Below are positions 20,700 through 30,829 of a stretch of 64,000 nucleotides of DNA, in pieces. The DNA lies in contig OX637402.1 of NCBI GenBank assembly GCA_951799425.1, forward strand, positions 8,026,001 through 8,090,000. Reading direction: 5' to 3'. The DNA comes from Ilex aquifolium. Taxonomy: Eukaryota; Streptophyta; Magnoliopsida; Aquifoliales; Aquifoliaceae. Under the pieces are notes generated by a model that saw nothing but the letters and a program-made list of their open reading frames with translations, searched no databases and was not told the origin of the DNA. The position numbers and the translations under genes are program-made. Position 1 is the stretch's first letter. Every line of letters starts with the position of its first letter.

Positions 20700-20707
20700 G
20701 GTCTTGG

Positions 20708-21015
20708 TGATAGGAATCAGATTATATTTCGTTATAGTAGGCGTAGACGTAAGGATTAGGAGTTATTTGTCATTTTATTTTTCAGGGATTTAGTTGTCAT
20801 TTTGATTATTTATTTATTTTAGGGTTTGTGATCTCCTTATATATATAGGATTTGTGAACTCCTTATATATATAGGTGATACATATTTGTTGTAGGATATT
20901 TTTGATTATTATTGATTATTGATATTGAATCATTCTTCCTCAAATTATCTCTCTGTTCTCATTTCCTTCTTCTTCCCTTCTCATCCCTAATTCTTCTTTA
21001 CTACGATCTACATCA
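20708..21015 (+). repeat. 5' LTR of E3
   Basis: TGATAGGAATCAG...CTACATCA. It contains a duplicated CTCCTTATATATATAGG-like segment (20832-20877) that probably holds the TATA box. Confidence 0.95.
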
Positions 21016-21016
21016 A

Positions 21017-21032
21017 TTTGGTATCAGAGCCC
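21017..21032 (+). promoter_or_regulatory. primer-binding site of E3
   Basis: TTTGGTATCAGAGCCC one base after the LTR; TGGTATCAGAGC is the standard plant iMet-tRNA primer-binding site. Confidence 0.95.
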
Positions 21033-21070
21033 AATTTCGATTCGTACAACTCACAAAAAATCTCAGCAAA

Positions 21071-21262
21071 CTGTTCATCGAAGGAAAAAAAAAAAAATTT
21101 CATCCGTGCATTATTCATCGCAGAAAATATTGTTCATCGCAGAAAGCACTGTTCATCGACAGAAGTACTGTTCATCGAGTCAGCCAAACATCCAACTGTC
21201 TAGGTTAAAAAAAAAAAATTCACATCGCGGTACTGTTCATCGCGGCACTGTTCATCGGTGAC
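21071..21262 (+). repeat. TGTTCATCG short repeats in E3 leader
   Basis: About eight irregular copies of (C/T)TGTTCATCG(C/A) within 190 bp, directly after the primer-binding site. Confidence 0.85.
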
Positions 21263-21320
21263 ACTGCTCCAGCTAACACCCCACTGTCCAAGAAAAGGAA
21301 AATAAAAAATATTCAAAAAC

Positions 21321-21555
21321 TTTCAGAATCACCCCAGAAGTTCCAGAAAATTGCAGAATCACCCCAGAAGTTCCAGAAAATTTCAGAATCACCCTAGAAG
21401 TTCCAAAAAATTACAGAATCACCCCATAAGTTTCAGAAATATCATAAATACCATCCAGAAGCTTTAGAATTGCAGAAACATCCCCAGCAGATTTAGACAA
21501 TTACAGAAACATCACCCAGAAGTTCTAAAAATTGCAAAAACGCCCCAGAAAGTTC
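21321..21555 (+). repeat. about 31-bp tandem repeat in E3 leader
   Basis: Seven or so units related to CAGAATCACCCCAGAAG plus TTCCAGAAAATT, increasingly degenerate to the right, between primer-binding site and gag. Confidence 0.9.
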
Positions 21556-21874
21556 CAGAGTTTGTCAGATCATTATTTAAATTGTCAAGTAGCCACGTAG
21601 AGTTGAATCCAACACCAGGTACGAGTTCTCTTCGTTGGGAATTGGTGACTAATATTTATATTTGTTGGTAAGTCAAAAAAAAAAAAAAATTCTTACATAA
21701 ACTTTCTTTGTTGTTTTCCCATACACCACCTTCATAAATTAGCTTGCTTAATTCCTTGTTAAACTCATTGTTGCTTGTCTCACGTTTATTTGAATCTCTT
21801 GGCCACCTCCTAATACCGCTTTTGGACGAAACGTAGGTCGTAGGAATTTTCAGGAGGACCCCGCTGAGGTAGTC

Positions 21875-22790
21875 ATGTCTGACTATTCAGCAGAGGGTGA
21901 TATGGATGGTTATCGTCAGCCCTTTCGATCACGTGACAGATACCATAGGTCTCCCCCTCCGCGTTACCATAATCCTCGACATAGGCATGTTCATGACGAA
22001 TCTAGGGATATCACACAAAGAGTCAAAGTGGACGCTCCTAGTTTTGATGGTAGGTTAGATCCTGTTGTTTTCTTAGATTGGTTGGATGACATGGATGACT
22101 ATTTTGATTGGTATAATATGTCTGACAACCATCGGGTTCGTTTTGCCAAAATGAAACTCGTTGGTTCGGCTAAGAGATATTGGCAGGGAGTCCAACAAGA
22201 CCAAGAGCGCTTAGAGGGAAAACCCATTACTTTATGGGTTGAGATGAAACAAAGATTGCAAGATAAATATCTCCCTAGTTACTATAAACGCCAACTCTTG
22301 GACAAGTGGATGAACTTGCTTCAATTGACCTCGAGTGTAACTGATTACCTAGCTTGATTTGAAGAGCTCTTTCTGAGATGTGACATAAAGGAAGAGCTTT
22401 GGGTAACAGTTACAAAATTCATTAATGGCTTGAGACCTGAGATTAAGAGAGAGATTAACTTACACTCTCCAGAAACGGTTGAGGAAGCATATTTTAAAGC
22501 CTTAGAAATTGAACAATATCTTAGGCCACCCTTTCAGCGCCGCATGCCTCCTCAAACCGGAGAATCTCAACCATTAAGGTCAGTCCCATTTGGTAAGTCT
22601 CGAGGCATCACCCAGTCAGGACCTGCCACATCCAGGGGTAGCACTTACCCCAACTTGAGAGGTAATACCACTAGGGGTCGAGATTCTACACTCACAGGTT
22701 CTCGCCAGGACAGTTCTTCTATAGAGTGTTACCGTTGTCATGGCAAGGGTCATATTGCTTCACAGTGCCCTCAGGGTACGTTGACCATTG
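21875..22790 (+). pseudogene. E3 gag with zinc knuckle
   Basis: Plus-strand gag. A basic Arg/Tyr/His-rich N-terminus is followed by the capsid-like core with FDGRLDPVVFLDWLDDM, RFAKMKLVGSAKRYWQG and VEMKQRLQDKYLPSYY, then a basic linker and a CCHC zinc knuckle, [14 protein letters not shown] (22727-22768). This is the standard plant chromoviral gag layout. In living relatives it forms the virus-like particle and binds element RNA. Fossil, not one continuous frame. Confidence 0.92.
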
Positions 22791-22919
22791 ACCAGGGGTT
22801 AGGGAATTCACTTGACGGAGAGGATGTTGGTCAAGAAGTTGATCATTTAGATGAGGAACCCCTAGAGTTACTAGATGAAGGTGAGGAAGAATGGCAGAAC
22901 GATAACACCCGTGTCAGTG

Positions 22920-24900
22920 TGATGCGATACATCTTGTCCACCCCTTTAGACAAGGAAGCATGGAAACGCACCAGCATTTTCCATACTCTAGTCCGATGTG
23001 GGGGTCAAGTTTGCAAGGTCGTCATTGATGGGGGAAGTTCATTGAATGTCATCTCTAAGTCGGCTGTAGCACAATTGCAGCTTAAGCCAGAGACACACCC
23101 ACAACCTTACAAGGTTGCATGGGTTGACAAGACCTCCTTACCAGTCTCACAGAGATGTTTGGTCCCTATTCAGATGGGTGACTATTCAGATCATATATGG
23201 TGTGATGTCGTACCCATGGATGTTGCTCATGTCTTGTTAGGTCGCCCGTGGTTGTTTGATCTAGATGTGACAAACTATGGGAGGGAAAATACCTATGTTT
23301 TTAAGCACAAGGGGAAAACCATCAAGTTAAAACTTGTAAAACCCTCAGAATGTAATAATTCAAAGCATATGTCATCTTCCCAAACAATTCACAAGAAAGA
23401 CCTTCACACCTTGACCCATAGGGAATTTAAAAAAGAGAGAAAAGAGTCTGGCATAGTGGTAGCTCTAGTTGTCAAAGAAGTTTTCCAGCGTCCTTTGGAA
23501 TCTAAGGACGATCTTTTACCTGAGGTTGATAGTCTATTGAGAGAGTTCCACGATGTGATTTCTGAGGAACTACCCGATGAGTTGCCACCAATGAGAGATG
23601 TTCAGCATGTTATTGACTTAGTTCCAGGATCTCAATTGCCTAATCTTCTCCATTATCGTATGAATCCCACTGAGCGTGCTGAACTCCAAAGGCAAGTAGA
23701 GGGACTCTTGCAAAAGGGGTCTATTCGTCATAGTCTTAGTCCATGTGCTATCCCTGCTTTGTTGACCCCTAAGAAAGATGGCTCTTGGAGAATGTGTGTT
23801 GATAGCCGTGTCATTAACAAAATTACAATCAAGTATCGATTTCCTATACCGAGGCTTGAAGATATGCTTGACCTTTTGGCCAGTGCACTTTGGTTCTCCA
23901 AAATAGATTTGCGCAGTGGTTATCATCAAATCCGAATTAGACCAGGAGACGAATGGAAAATCGCCTTTAAAACCGAGGATGGACTTTATGAGTGGTTGAT
24001 CATGCCTTTTGGATTGTCTAATGCACCTAGCACATTTATGAGGGTTATGACTCAGATATTGCGTCCTTTGCTAAGAAAATTTGTGGTGGTTTATTTTGAT
24101 GACATCTTGATCTACAGTCGGTCTAAAGAAGAGCACTTGGATCATCTTCGACAGGTTTTTCAGACATTACGTGTGGAAAAATTCTATGCAAACCTTAAGA
24201 AGTGCTCATTTATGCAATCTCAAGTGCTTTTTCTTGGATTTGTTATTTCTACGCATGGTATTGCAGTTGACCTAGAGAAAATTCGTGCTATTAGGAATTG
24301 GCCAGTGCTACGAACAATTTTTGAGGTTCGAAGTTTTCATGGTTTGGCCACCTTCTATAGACGATTTATTAAGGGGTTTAGTTCCATTATGGCTCCCATC
24401 ACAGAGTGCATGAAAAAAGGGGAGTTTCAATGGACTCTTGCTGCAACTAGAGCCTTTCAAGAAGTTAAGCACAAGATGACAGAGGCACCCGTCCTTCGAC
24501 ACCCAGATTTTTCTAAGGTGTTTGAGGTTGCCTGTGATGCATCTGGTGTAGGAATAGGTGGAGTTTTGAGTCAAGATGGTCATTCTATTGCTTACTTCAG
24601 CGAAAAACTCAATGAAGCTAAACAACGATACTCTACATATGACAAAGAGTTCTACGCTGTGGTACAAGCTCTCCACCATTGGAGGTATTATCTATTGCCA
24701 TCTGAGTTTGTGTTATATTCTGATCATCAGGCATTGAAATACCTTCATTCCTAGAGAAAATTGAGTGTTAGGCACGTTAGATGGGTTGAGTTCTTTCAGG
24801 AGTATACTTTTGTTCTTCACCACCGAGCGGGCATTGAAAATAAGATTGCGGATGCTCTTAGCCGTGTAGTTGCTGTTTTACAAATTATGAGTGTCCATGT
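22920..24900 (+). pseudogene. E3 pol: protease, reverse transcriptase, RNase H
   Basis: Plus-strand pol domains in Ty3/gypsy order. The protease region has [13 protein letters not shown] (about 23020). The RT carries [51 protein letters not shown] and the catalytic box [11 protein letters not shown] (about 24085-24117). RNase H begins at [18 protein letters not shown] and includes [19 protein letters not shown] and [11 protein letters not shown]. The length and spacing of these blocks are normal for the family. It is fused in frame to the gag tail, as is usual in chromoviruses. Confidence 0.95.
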
Positions 24901-25049
24901 GATCGGCTTTGACAGGATTAGAGATGAGTATGTCTCTTGTCCTGACTTTAGTATCATTTTTCAGGATGTTCAGGCTGGTAACCGTCATGAGTACATTGAC
25001 TTCCTCCTTAGAGATGGTTATTTGTTTAGAGGGTCGCGCTTATGTATTC

Positions 25050-26040
25050 CCCGTACTTCACTTAAGGATTTCCTGATTTGGGAATTACATGCGGGAGGTC
25101 TGGCAGGCCACTTTGGTAGGGATAAGACATTTGCACTTGTTGAAGATAGGTTTTATTGGCCCATTTTGAGGCGTGACATTATTAGGATAGTGTCACAATG
25201 TCGCACTTGTCAGTTAGCAAAGGCTAGGAAACAAAACACGGGGTTGTACACACCATTACCAGTTCCACACACACCATGGAGAGACCTTAGTATGGACTTT
25301 GTCTTAGGCTTGCGTAAAATAGCCCGTAATCATGATTTCATTCTAGTTATCGTGGATAGGTTTTCTAAGATGGCCCATTTCATTCCTTGCACTAAGTCTA
25401 CTAATGTCTCACATGTAGCAAAGTTATTTTTTAGAGAGGTCGTTCGACTACATGGGTTGCCTATTTCCATTGTGTCTGATAGGGTGTCAAGTTTGTGAGT
25501 TATTTTTGGAAGACACTTTGGAAACTCTTTGGGACTAGTCTTAAGTTTTCATCTGCCTTTCATCCCCAAACTGATGGTCAAACTGAGGTTGTCAATCGTA
25601 GTTTGAGAGATTTGCTTAGGTGTCTAGTGGGTGAGAAGATGAGAAATTGGGATTTGTTGTTGCCTACTGCTGAATTTGCCTATAACAACTCCGTTAACAG
25701 GTCGACTGGTAGATCCCCTTTTGAGATTGTTTATGGCCATTCCCCTAGACAACCTATTGACTTATTACCTTTACCTCCTGATTCCCGCCCTTCACACTCA
25801 GCCGAAGCTTTTGCCCACCATATTCATGACTTGCATGCTGACATAAGACAGAAAATTACATTAAGTAATGAGAATTATAAATTGGCTGCAGATGTTCACC
25901 GTAGGAATAAAGAATTTAATGTGGGAGATTATGTCATGGTTCGTGTGCGTCCTGAACGTTACCCTAAAAATTATTTCAAAAAGTTACATGCTCGAGCCAC
26001 TGGCCCTTTTCGTATTCTTCGTAAGCTTGGACCTAATGCA
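25050..26040 (+). pseudogene. E3 integrase
   Basis: The HHCC zinc-binding domain (HAGGLAGHFGRDKTF ... CRTCQLAK, 25088-25220) is followed by the catalytic core with MDFVLGLRK, VDRFSKMAHFIPC, FHPQTDGQTEVVNRSL and LLPTAEFAYNNSVNRSTG. A C-terminal GPY/F-like module (FNVGDYVMVRVRPERYP ... GPFRILRKLG) comes last. Integrase after RNase H confirms Ty3/gypsy rather than Copia. Fossil. Confidence 0.92.
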
Positions 26041-26224
26041 TAGCACCTTGATTTACCTTCGAATATGAGTATTAGTCATATTTTCAATGTGGAGGACTTG
26101 TTTCCTTATCATGGTACTTTTGAGCCTCCTATATTGCCAGCAGGTGTTCCTACAGGTGGAGTTGCTTCGTCATCAGTATCACCTACAATTCCTATTCTTC
26201 CACCGTTTCCACCACAGCTGCATG

Positions 26225-26420
26225 ACCAGATTGCAGATGTACTTGACGATCAGATTGTGGGCTCCTCGGATGGAGGATATCGTCGTTATCTTGTTCGGTG
26301 GAGAGATCGTCCAGAGACTGATGATTCATGGATTACTAAGGAGGAGTTTCGTCGGCTTAACCCTGGTCTTCTAGAGCATTATCATGATCGTATCTCTCTG
26401 GAGGCGAGTTCTTTTCAGCC
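26225..26420 (+). pseudogene. E3 integrase-tail chromodomain
   Basis: After a Pro-rich linker comes a chromodomain-like module: YRRYLVRWRDRPETDDSWI, TKEEFRRLNPGLLEHYH. The YLVRWxDxPxxxDSWxxxEEF pattern is that of plant chromoviruses with a group II chromodomain, which in relatives helps to target integration. It lies directly before the polypurine tract. Confidence 0.85.
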
Positions 26421-26429
26421 GGGGGAAAA
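26418..26429 (+). promoter_or_regulatory. polypurine tract of E3
   Basis: GCCGGGGGAAAA ending exactly at the 3' LTR start. Confidence 0.9.
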
Positions 26430-26759
26430 TGATAGGAATCGGATTATATTTCGTTATAGTAGGCGTAGACGTAGGGATTGGGAGTTATTTGTCATTTTAT
26501 TTTTCAGGGACTTAGTTGTCATTTTGATTATTTATTTATTTTAGGGTTTGTGATCTCCTTATATATATAGGATTTGTGAACTCCTTATATATATAGGGGA
26601 TATATATTTGTTATAGGATACTTTTGATTATTATTGATTATTGATATTGAATCTTTCTTCCTCAAATTCTCTCTCTGTTCTCATCCCCTTCTTCTTCTTT
26701 TCTCATCTCCTTCTTCTTCCCTTCTCATCCCTAATTCTTCTTTACTACGATCTACATCA
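26430..26759 (+). repeat. 3' LTR of E3
   Basis: TGATAGGAATCGG...CTACATCA. About 96% identical to the 5' LTR, plus a 22-bp duplication of a CTTCTTCTTY-rich tract. Confidence 0.95.
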
Positions 26760-26764
26760 CTTGG

Positions 26765-27500
26765 TAGTAAGGTCATACATCTTATAACCCTTCACACCAT
26801 GGGGATATCGAATGAATATGCATTGACTAGGCCTGAAGTCAAATTTGGACCTGTTATGAGCAAGAGTAGCAGCATAACAGAGGCAACCAAAAATCTTGAG
26901 ATGAGAATAATTGGGTTTTTGAGAAAACAAAATTTCATATGGAGATTTTCCTGAAAGATTAGGGGTTGGAATGCAATTGATCAAATAAGCAGCAGTCAAT
27001 ACACAATCTCCCCACAAAGAAGGAGGTAGCTGAGCTTGAAATCTAAGAGCTCTAGCTACTTTTAAGAGATGTTGATGCTTCATTTCTACTACTCCATTTT
27101 GTTGGGGTCTTCCAACACAACTAAGCTGATGTATAATGCCACGAGAAGAATAAAAAGATTTCTTGCAAATTCTAGTCCATTGTCTGTTCTTACAATCTTT
27201 ACTTTAGTTTGAAATAGAGTTTCAACCAGAGCAAGAAATTAACACAACAAAGGTCAATTCTCAAATTTGGATTTCATCAAGTAAATCCAAGTACATTTGA
27301 AAAAATCATCTACAATGGTTAGAAAATATTGAGAACCATCCAATGATGGAATAGGAAATGGACCCCAAATATCACAATGTATGAGTTCAAAAGGAACAAC
27401 TTAAACAGTACTACTAGCAGGGAATGAATTTCTATTCTGTTTTGCATAGTGACATGTACTACAATGACTATCTTGAGAAGTAGTAATATCAGAAAAATCC
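26765..27500 (-). pseudogene. copia integrase
   Basis: Minus-strand Copia integrase remnant, cut off from RT by E3. The C-terminal part is clear: [50 protein letters not shown] and [10 protein letters not shown], the standard end of the core and the start of the linker to RT. The catalytic core further right (27084-27500) is decayed but recognisable from GLQTVCSDNG-like context. Fossil. Confidence 0.8.
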
Positions 27501-27607
27501 TTATGCAATAGTTCTAGTCTTCGTGAAGACAAATGACCAAGTCTAAAATGCCATAAGTTGGAAGACACTTATGTTTGGTGGTGAACTGATGAAACAGAGG
27601 AAGAAAA

Positions 27608-28228
27608 CTACTTGTTTGGTTTCTGCAAAAAGATGTACAGACCATTTCTCTCTTCACCCATCCCAATCGTCTTCCATGTTGATAGGTCCTGGATGAAACA
27701 AAAACCAAGAAGAAACAAGAAACAACAAGAAGAATGTTGTGTGAGTCTACTTGCAGAAATGAGATTAAAACTGAAAGAGGGAACACAAAGTACATTGGTT
27801 AACACAATTGATTTAGAGAGTTTGACAGTACCAACATGACTGACTGACACAACACTTCCATTAGGTAGTTTCACTGATGACTTAACTGTGGAAGTGATGG
27901 AATTAAGATGAGAAACTAAACACACAATGTGATCAGTTGCTCCTGTATCTATAATACAAGGAATTGAATTTGCAGAATCAAAAGAATTGATCAAGGAAAG
28001 AGAGGAATGTTGAGCAATGGTTAAGGAGTATGAAGATGCATTATCTGTAATGTTTAGTAATGACTGAGTATGAGAGCCCCTTATGTGATTTGCAAAAGAC
28101 TGGCCAGCAGTGTTAGATTGAGGTTTCAAAAGTGCTAACAGTTGTTGATTCTGATCTTGTGTGATTGATAGTTGTGGATCTGGTTTTGTCTCAAATTTGT
28201 CTTCAACTATTGGATTCTCATTATCCAC
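27608..28228 (-). pseudogene. copia aspartic protease region
   Basis: Minus-strand segment with IPCIIDTGATDHIVC (the Copia protease signature), then VKLPNGSVVSVSHVGTV, NVLCVPSFSFNLISASRLT and TWKTIGMGEERNGLYIF, which is the usual run from protease to the start of integrase in Ale/Retrofit-like Copia elements. The zinc knuckle CSHCGILEHTIDKC (about 28313-28354) lies just upstream. Fossil. Confidence 0.9.
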
Positions 28229-28289
28229 ATGTCCACTGACTTGATTTGTCCCTCTTGGATTATTCTTGCCTTTGTTGAAACGAAATCCT

Positions 28290-29165
28290 GGAGGATATCC
28301 ATGCAGCTTGTAGCACTTATCAATAGTGTGCTCTAAAATACCACAATGTGAACAGGTTGGTTTGGATTTGTTGGAAATCTGTTGATTTCCACCTTGTTGT
28401 GTTGAAGATGATCTACTTAAGAAAGCTGCAAATTCAACACTTCAAGGAATTGATGAAAACACAGCTCTTTGCTTTTCTTCTTGAAGAATCAGAGAAAAAA
28501 CTTTATTGATTGCAGGCAGTGGATCTTGGAGTAGTATCTGACTTTTGATGTGAGAGAATGAATCATTTAATCCCATTAGGAATTTAATGATGTAGTCTTG
28601 TTGTTGATACTAGATTAGAGTCTTCAAAGCTCCACATGAACAAGTAGGTAAAGGTCGATAGTTCATCAACTCATCCCAATAACCTTTAAGCTGAGTATAA
28701 TATGAACTCACAATAAGCTAATCTTGCATTAGAGATGAGATCGATTTTTGCAATTGGAAGATCTGTGGTCCATTTGTTTGAGAGAATCTTTCTTTGAGAT
28801 CATCCCAAATCTCCTTTGCTGAATTCACATATAGAACGCTCTTCGCAGTGTCCTTCAACAAAATGTTTAAGATCCAAGAAATCAACATATTATTGCAGCG
28901 AACCCAAGGGTTGAAGAGAGGATATGTCTCTGATGGTTTACAAGCAGTTCCATCGATAAATCCTACTTTGTTTTTAGCACTTAATGCCATAAACATGGAT
29001 CGATTCCAGGAGTTGTAATTTTCTCCTTTTAATGGTTGAAAAACCAGTAATGCACCAGGACTGTCTCCATGGTAAAGAGAATGGATGAGAAGCATCTTCA
29101 ATTTGTTTTGAGGAAGAAGATGCAGAATTCGAAGTTGTCTGTGTTTCGGCTGATGCTGTCATTGA
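28290..29165 (-). pseudogene. copia gag
   Basis: Minus-strand gag. FQPLKGENYNSWNRSMFMAL, SAKNKVGFIDGTACKP and SAKEIWDDLKERFSQTNGPQ match the plant Copia UBN2-type gag core, and the knuckle CX2CX4HX4C follows at about 28313-28354. The N-terminus lies just inside the primer-binding site. Fossil, not continuous. Confidence 0.88.
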
Positions 29166-29212
29166 TGAGGAGTAAACTTTGCAGAGTCAAGCTTTATAGA
29201 GGAAGCTTAATA

Positions 29213-29225
29213 TGCTCTGATACCA
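29213..29225 (-). promoter_or_regulatory. primer-binding site of the copia element
   Basis: The complement of GCTCTGATACCA is TGGTATCAGAGC, the iMet primer-binding site, adjoining the LTR end at 29226. Confidence 0.9.
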
Positions 29226-29505
29226 TGATAAAACCAGTGATGAACAGAGGAAAAGTGAAAGAAGAGAGTAGAGGCTTGGGGAAGAAGATATGTCTTATTC
29301 CACTTACTTATCAGGAGAATATTACAAGTAGTATTTATACACAAGCTCACCGACATTCAAGCATCACTAAAAATCTAAGTCACTCTCACTAATTAAATAC
29401 TTCCTAACTAATTTTGTAACAAACTGTAACAAACAAACTGTAACAAATTAACAGCTGGCTCTGTTTGCTGACTTGTCTTTACTGATATGTCTTGTATCTT
29501 CAACA
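29226..29505 (-). repeat. 5' LTR of the copia element
   Basis: TGATAAAACCAGTG...CTTCAACA, 280 bp. TTTATACACAAGCTC on the plus strand marks the probable TATA region on the minus strand (TATAAATAC). Confidence 0.92.
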
Positions 29506-30829
29506 CAGCATATAGTTAACTGAATGTGTAAATGGTACCTCAACCTTCAGCAGATACCTCCCAGTTTCAAAATTTTTACACCAGTACAAAATTACCTTCA
29601 AATACTCTAGTCCATATTCTTCTTGTACACTTTTCAGACTGAGTACGCCCTTAAAATGCAAGCTTTCAGCACTTTCTGTTGATGCACTAAAAAACAGCAA
29701 TATGCATGTCATGTTGTATGCAAATCAATATTTCTAAAATAACAAGCCAGAACGAATACAACAAATTATGTTAAATCAACCAGCAGATTGCATCAATGTA
29801 ATAAACAATAATTAAAAAGCAATGTTTAAATGACATAATGCTAGGTTAAAGGTAATAAGTAGAATGTAATATGCTATGTCATAATAACCTAGTTGATTCT
29901 GTTCTTAAATGGTACTCTAAATTTTGACCCTCTCAAATCTACTAATAAAAGGAATAATGTTTACAAGCCTTTTTTTGTGGGAGCACTTATTATGAGTATC
30001 ATCTATTTTGTTAATATTTTTTGGTAACGTTTGAACACAAATTTTTAAGTTTTTTTTTTCTTTTTCTTTTTGTTTCTTGAAGTAGTTTTTTAAGTAGAGC
30101 TTTTCTTAAGTGTTTTTTTTTTTTTTCCTTTTTTCTAATCCGGGTTTGCTCCGCTTGATCCCATGTATATTAGTAGACAAATGCACGATATAAGTGAATT
30201 ATTTGTTTATTAAGATGCATATAAATTACTTTTATGCAAAAAGTAATTAAACACACTTTTCTTTCTTGACAATTATTTTGTTGTTTAGACAAAAGTACAT
30301 TAAAAAATGTTTTCAAACCGTGCATTTTTCTTTTCCTATGTAGGAAAGCAAATTTCCATTTAATTTCTAATATTACTCCTTTGTATTCATTGTATGAAAG
30401 TATACATATTAAGTATCATACAGTGTTTAACTTGCCATTAATGTCAACGACCTCTTACAACCAGACAACAGTGCCAAGTAAACTGATCGAAATTTTGGTC
30501 ACAGACATACCTCCCTAGGTGATGCTAAAACTCAAAATGTTATATGTTGAACATTAACCAAGAGCAAATGATGATAAAGCAAGAGGAATGACTTAATAAC
30601 AAGGCAAACAGCTCTAAGAAAACTGAAAGAGATTTTGGTGATAAACATACCTCGCAAGGTAATAGACAATACGGTGATAAAGCAAGAGGAAAGGACCCAG
30701 AGTCCATAGTAACACCTAAAGTTGGCAGTCCTGCATAATACTAACAATTCTTGCTCCACAATCATCCAACCAAAAACATCCTAATTCCTTTTGAATTCAA
30801 ACCAATGATCTAACTGAGGTTGGGAGACA
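29506..30829 (-). other. 3' flank of the PPR gene, probable 3' UTR with intron
   Basis: Downstream of the PPR stop codon on the minus strand. It holds two copies of a roughly 140-bp duplication (about 30477-30520 and 30616-30660 are the clearest parts), each ending in a consensus splice donor. GCGAG/GTATGTTTA has its intron start at 30650 and GGGAG/GTATGTCTG at 30510. An acceptor TGTTTTTTAG at 29687 opens a 91-bp exon-like stretch to 29596, followed by donor GTAATTTT. The rest is AT-rich. Whether these exons belong to the PPR 3' UTR or to another gene is open. Confidence 0.45.

Larger units (their letters stand above)
20708..26759 (+). mobile_element. chromodomain Ty3/gypsy element (E3), 6.05 kb, all parts present
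   Basis: Plus-strand element inserted in the copia element with the perfect 5-bp duplication CTTGG (20703-20707 and 26760-26764). Parts in order: 5' LTR, iMet primer-binding site, repeat-rich leader, gag with zinc knuckle, protease, RT, RNase H, integrase, chromodomain, polypurine tract and 3' LTR. The short LTRs (308 and 330 bp), iMet primer and chromodomain suggest the Galadriel/Reina side of the chromoviruses. LTRs are about 96% identical outside a 22-bp indel, so it is fairly young, but the coding region has about four breaks: a fossil. Confidence 0.95.
18512..29505 (-). mobile_element. Ty1/copia retrotransposon (about 4.9 kb) split by E3
   Basis: Minus-strand element with 3' LTR 18512-18740, polypurine tract, RNase H, RT, then E3 (20708-26759), integrase, protease, gag, primer-binding site and 5' LTR 29226-29505. 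The order gag-protease-integrase-RT-RNase H defines Copia. Flanks CAACA (18507-18511) and CAGCA (29506-29510) are a 5-bp duplication with one mismatch. LTRs are about 97% alike apart from a roughly 50-bp gap in the 3' LTR. It has several breaks and is not intact. Confidence 0.92.

Noticed and set aside
22430-24754. host gene encoding a 774-residue protein
   Set aside because: It is the gag-pol of chromovirus E3 with zinc knuckle, protease, RT and RNase H between LTRs with a CTTGG duplication.
30000-30140. LINE or SINE tail (poly(T) tracts)
   Set aside because: Two T-rich runs but no flanking direct repeats and no pol III boxes or RT sequence.
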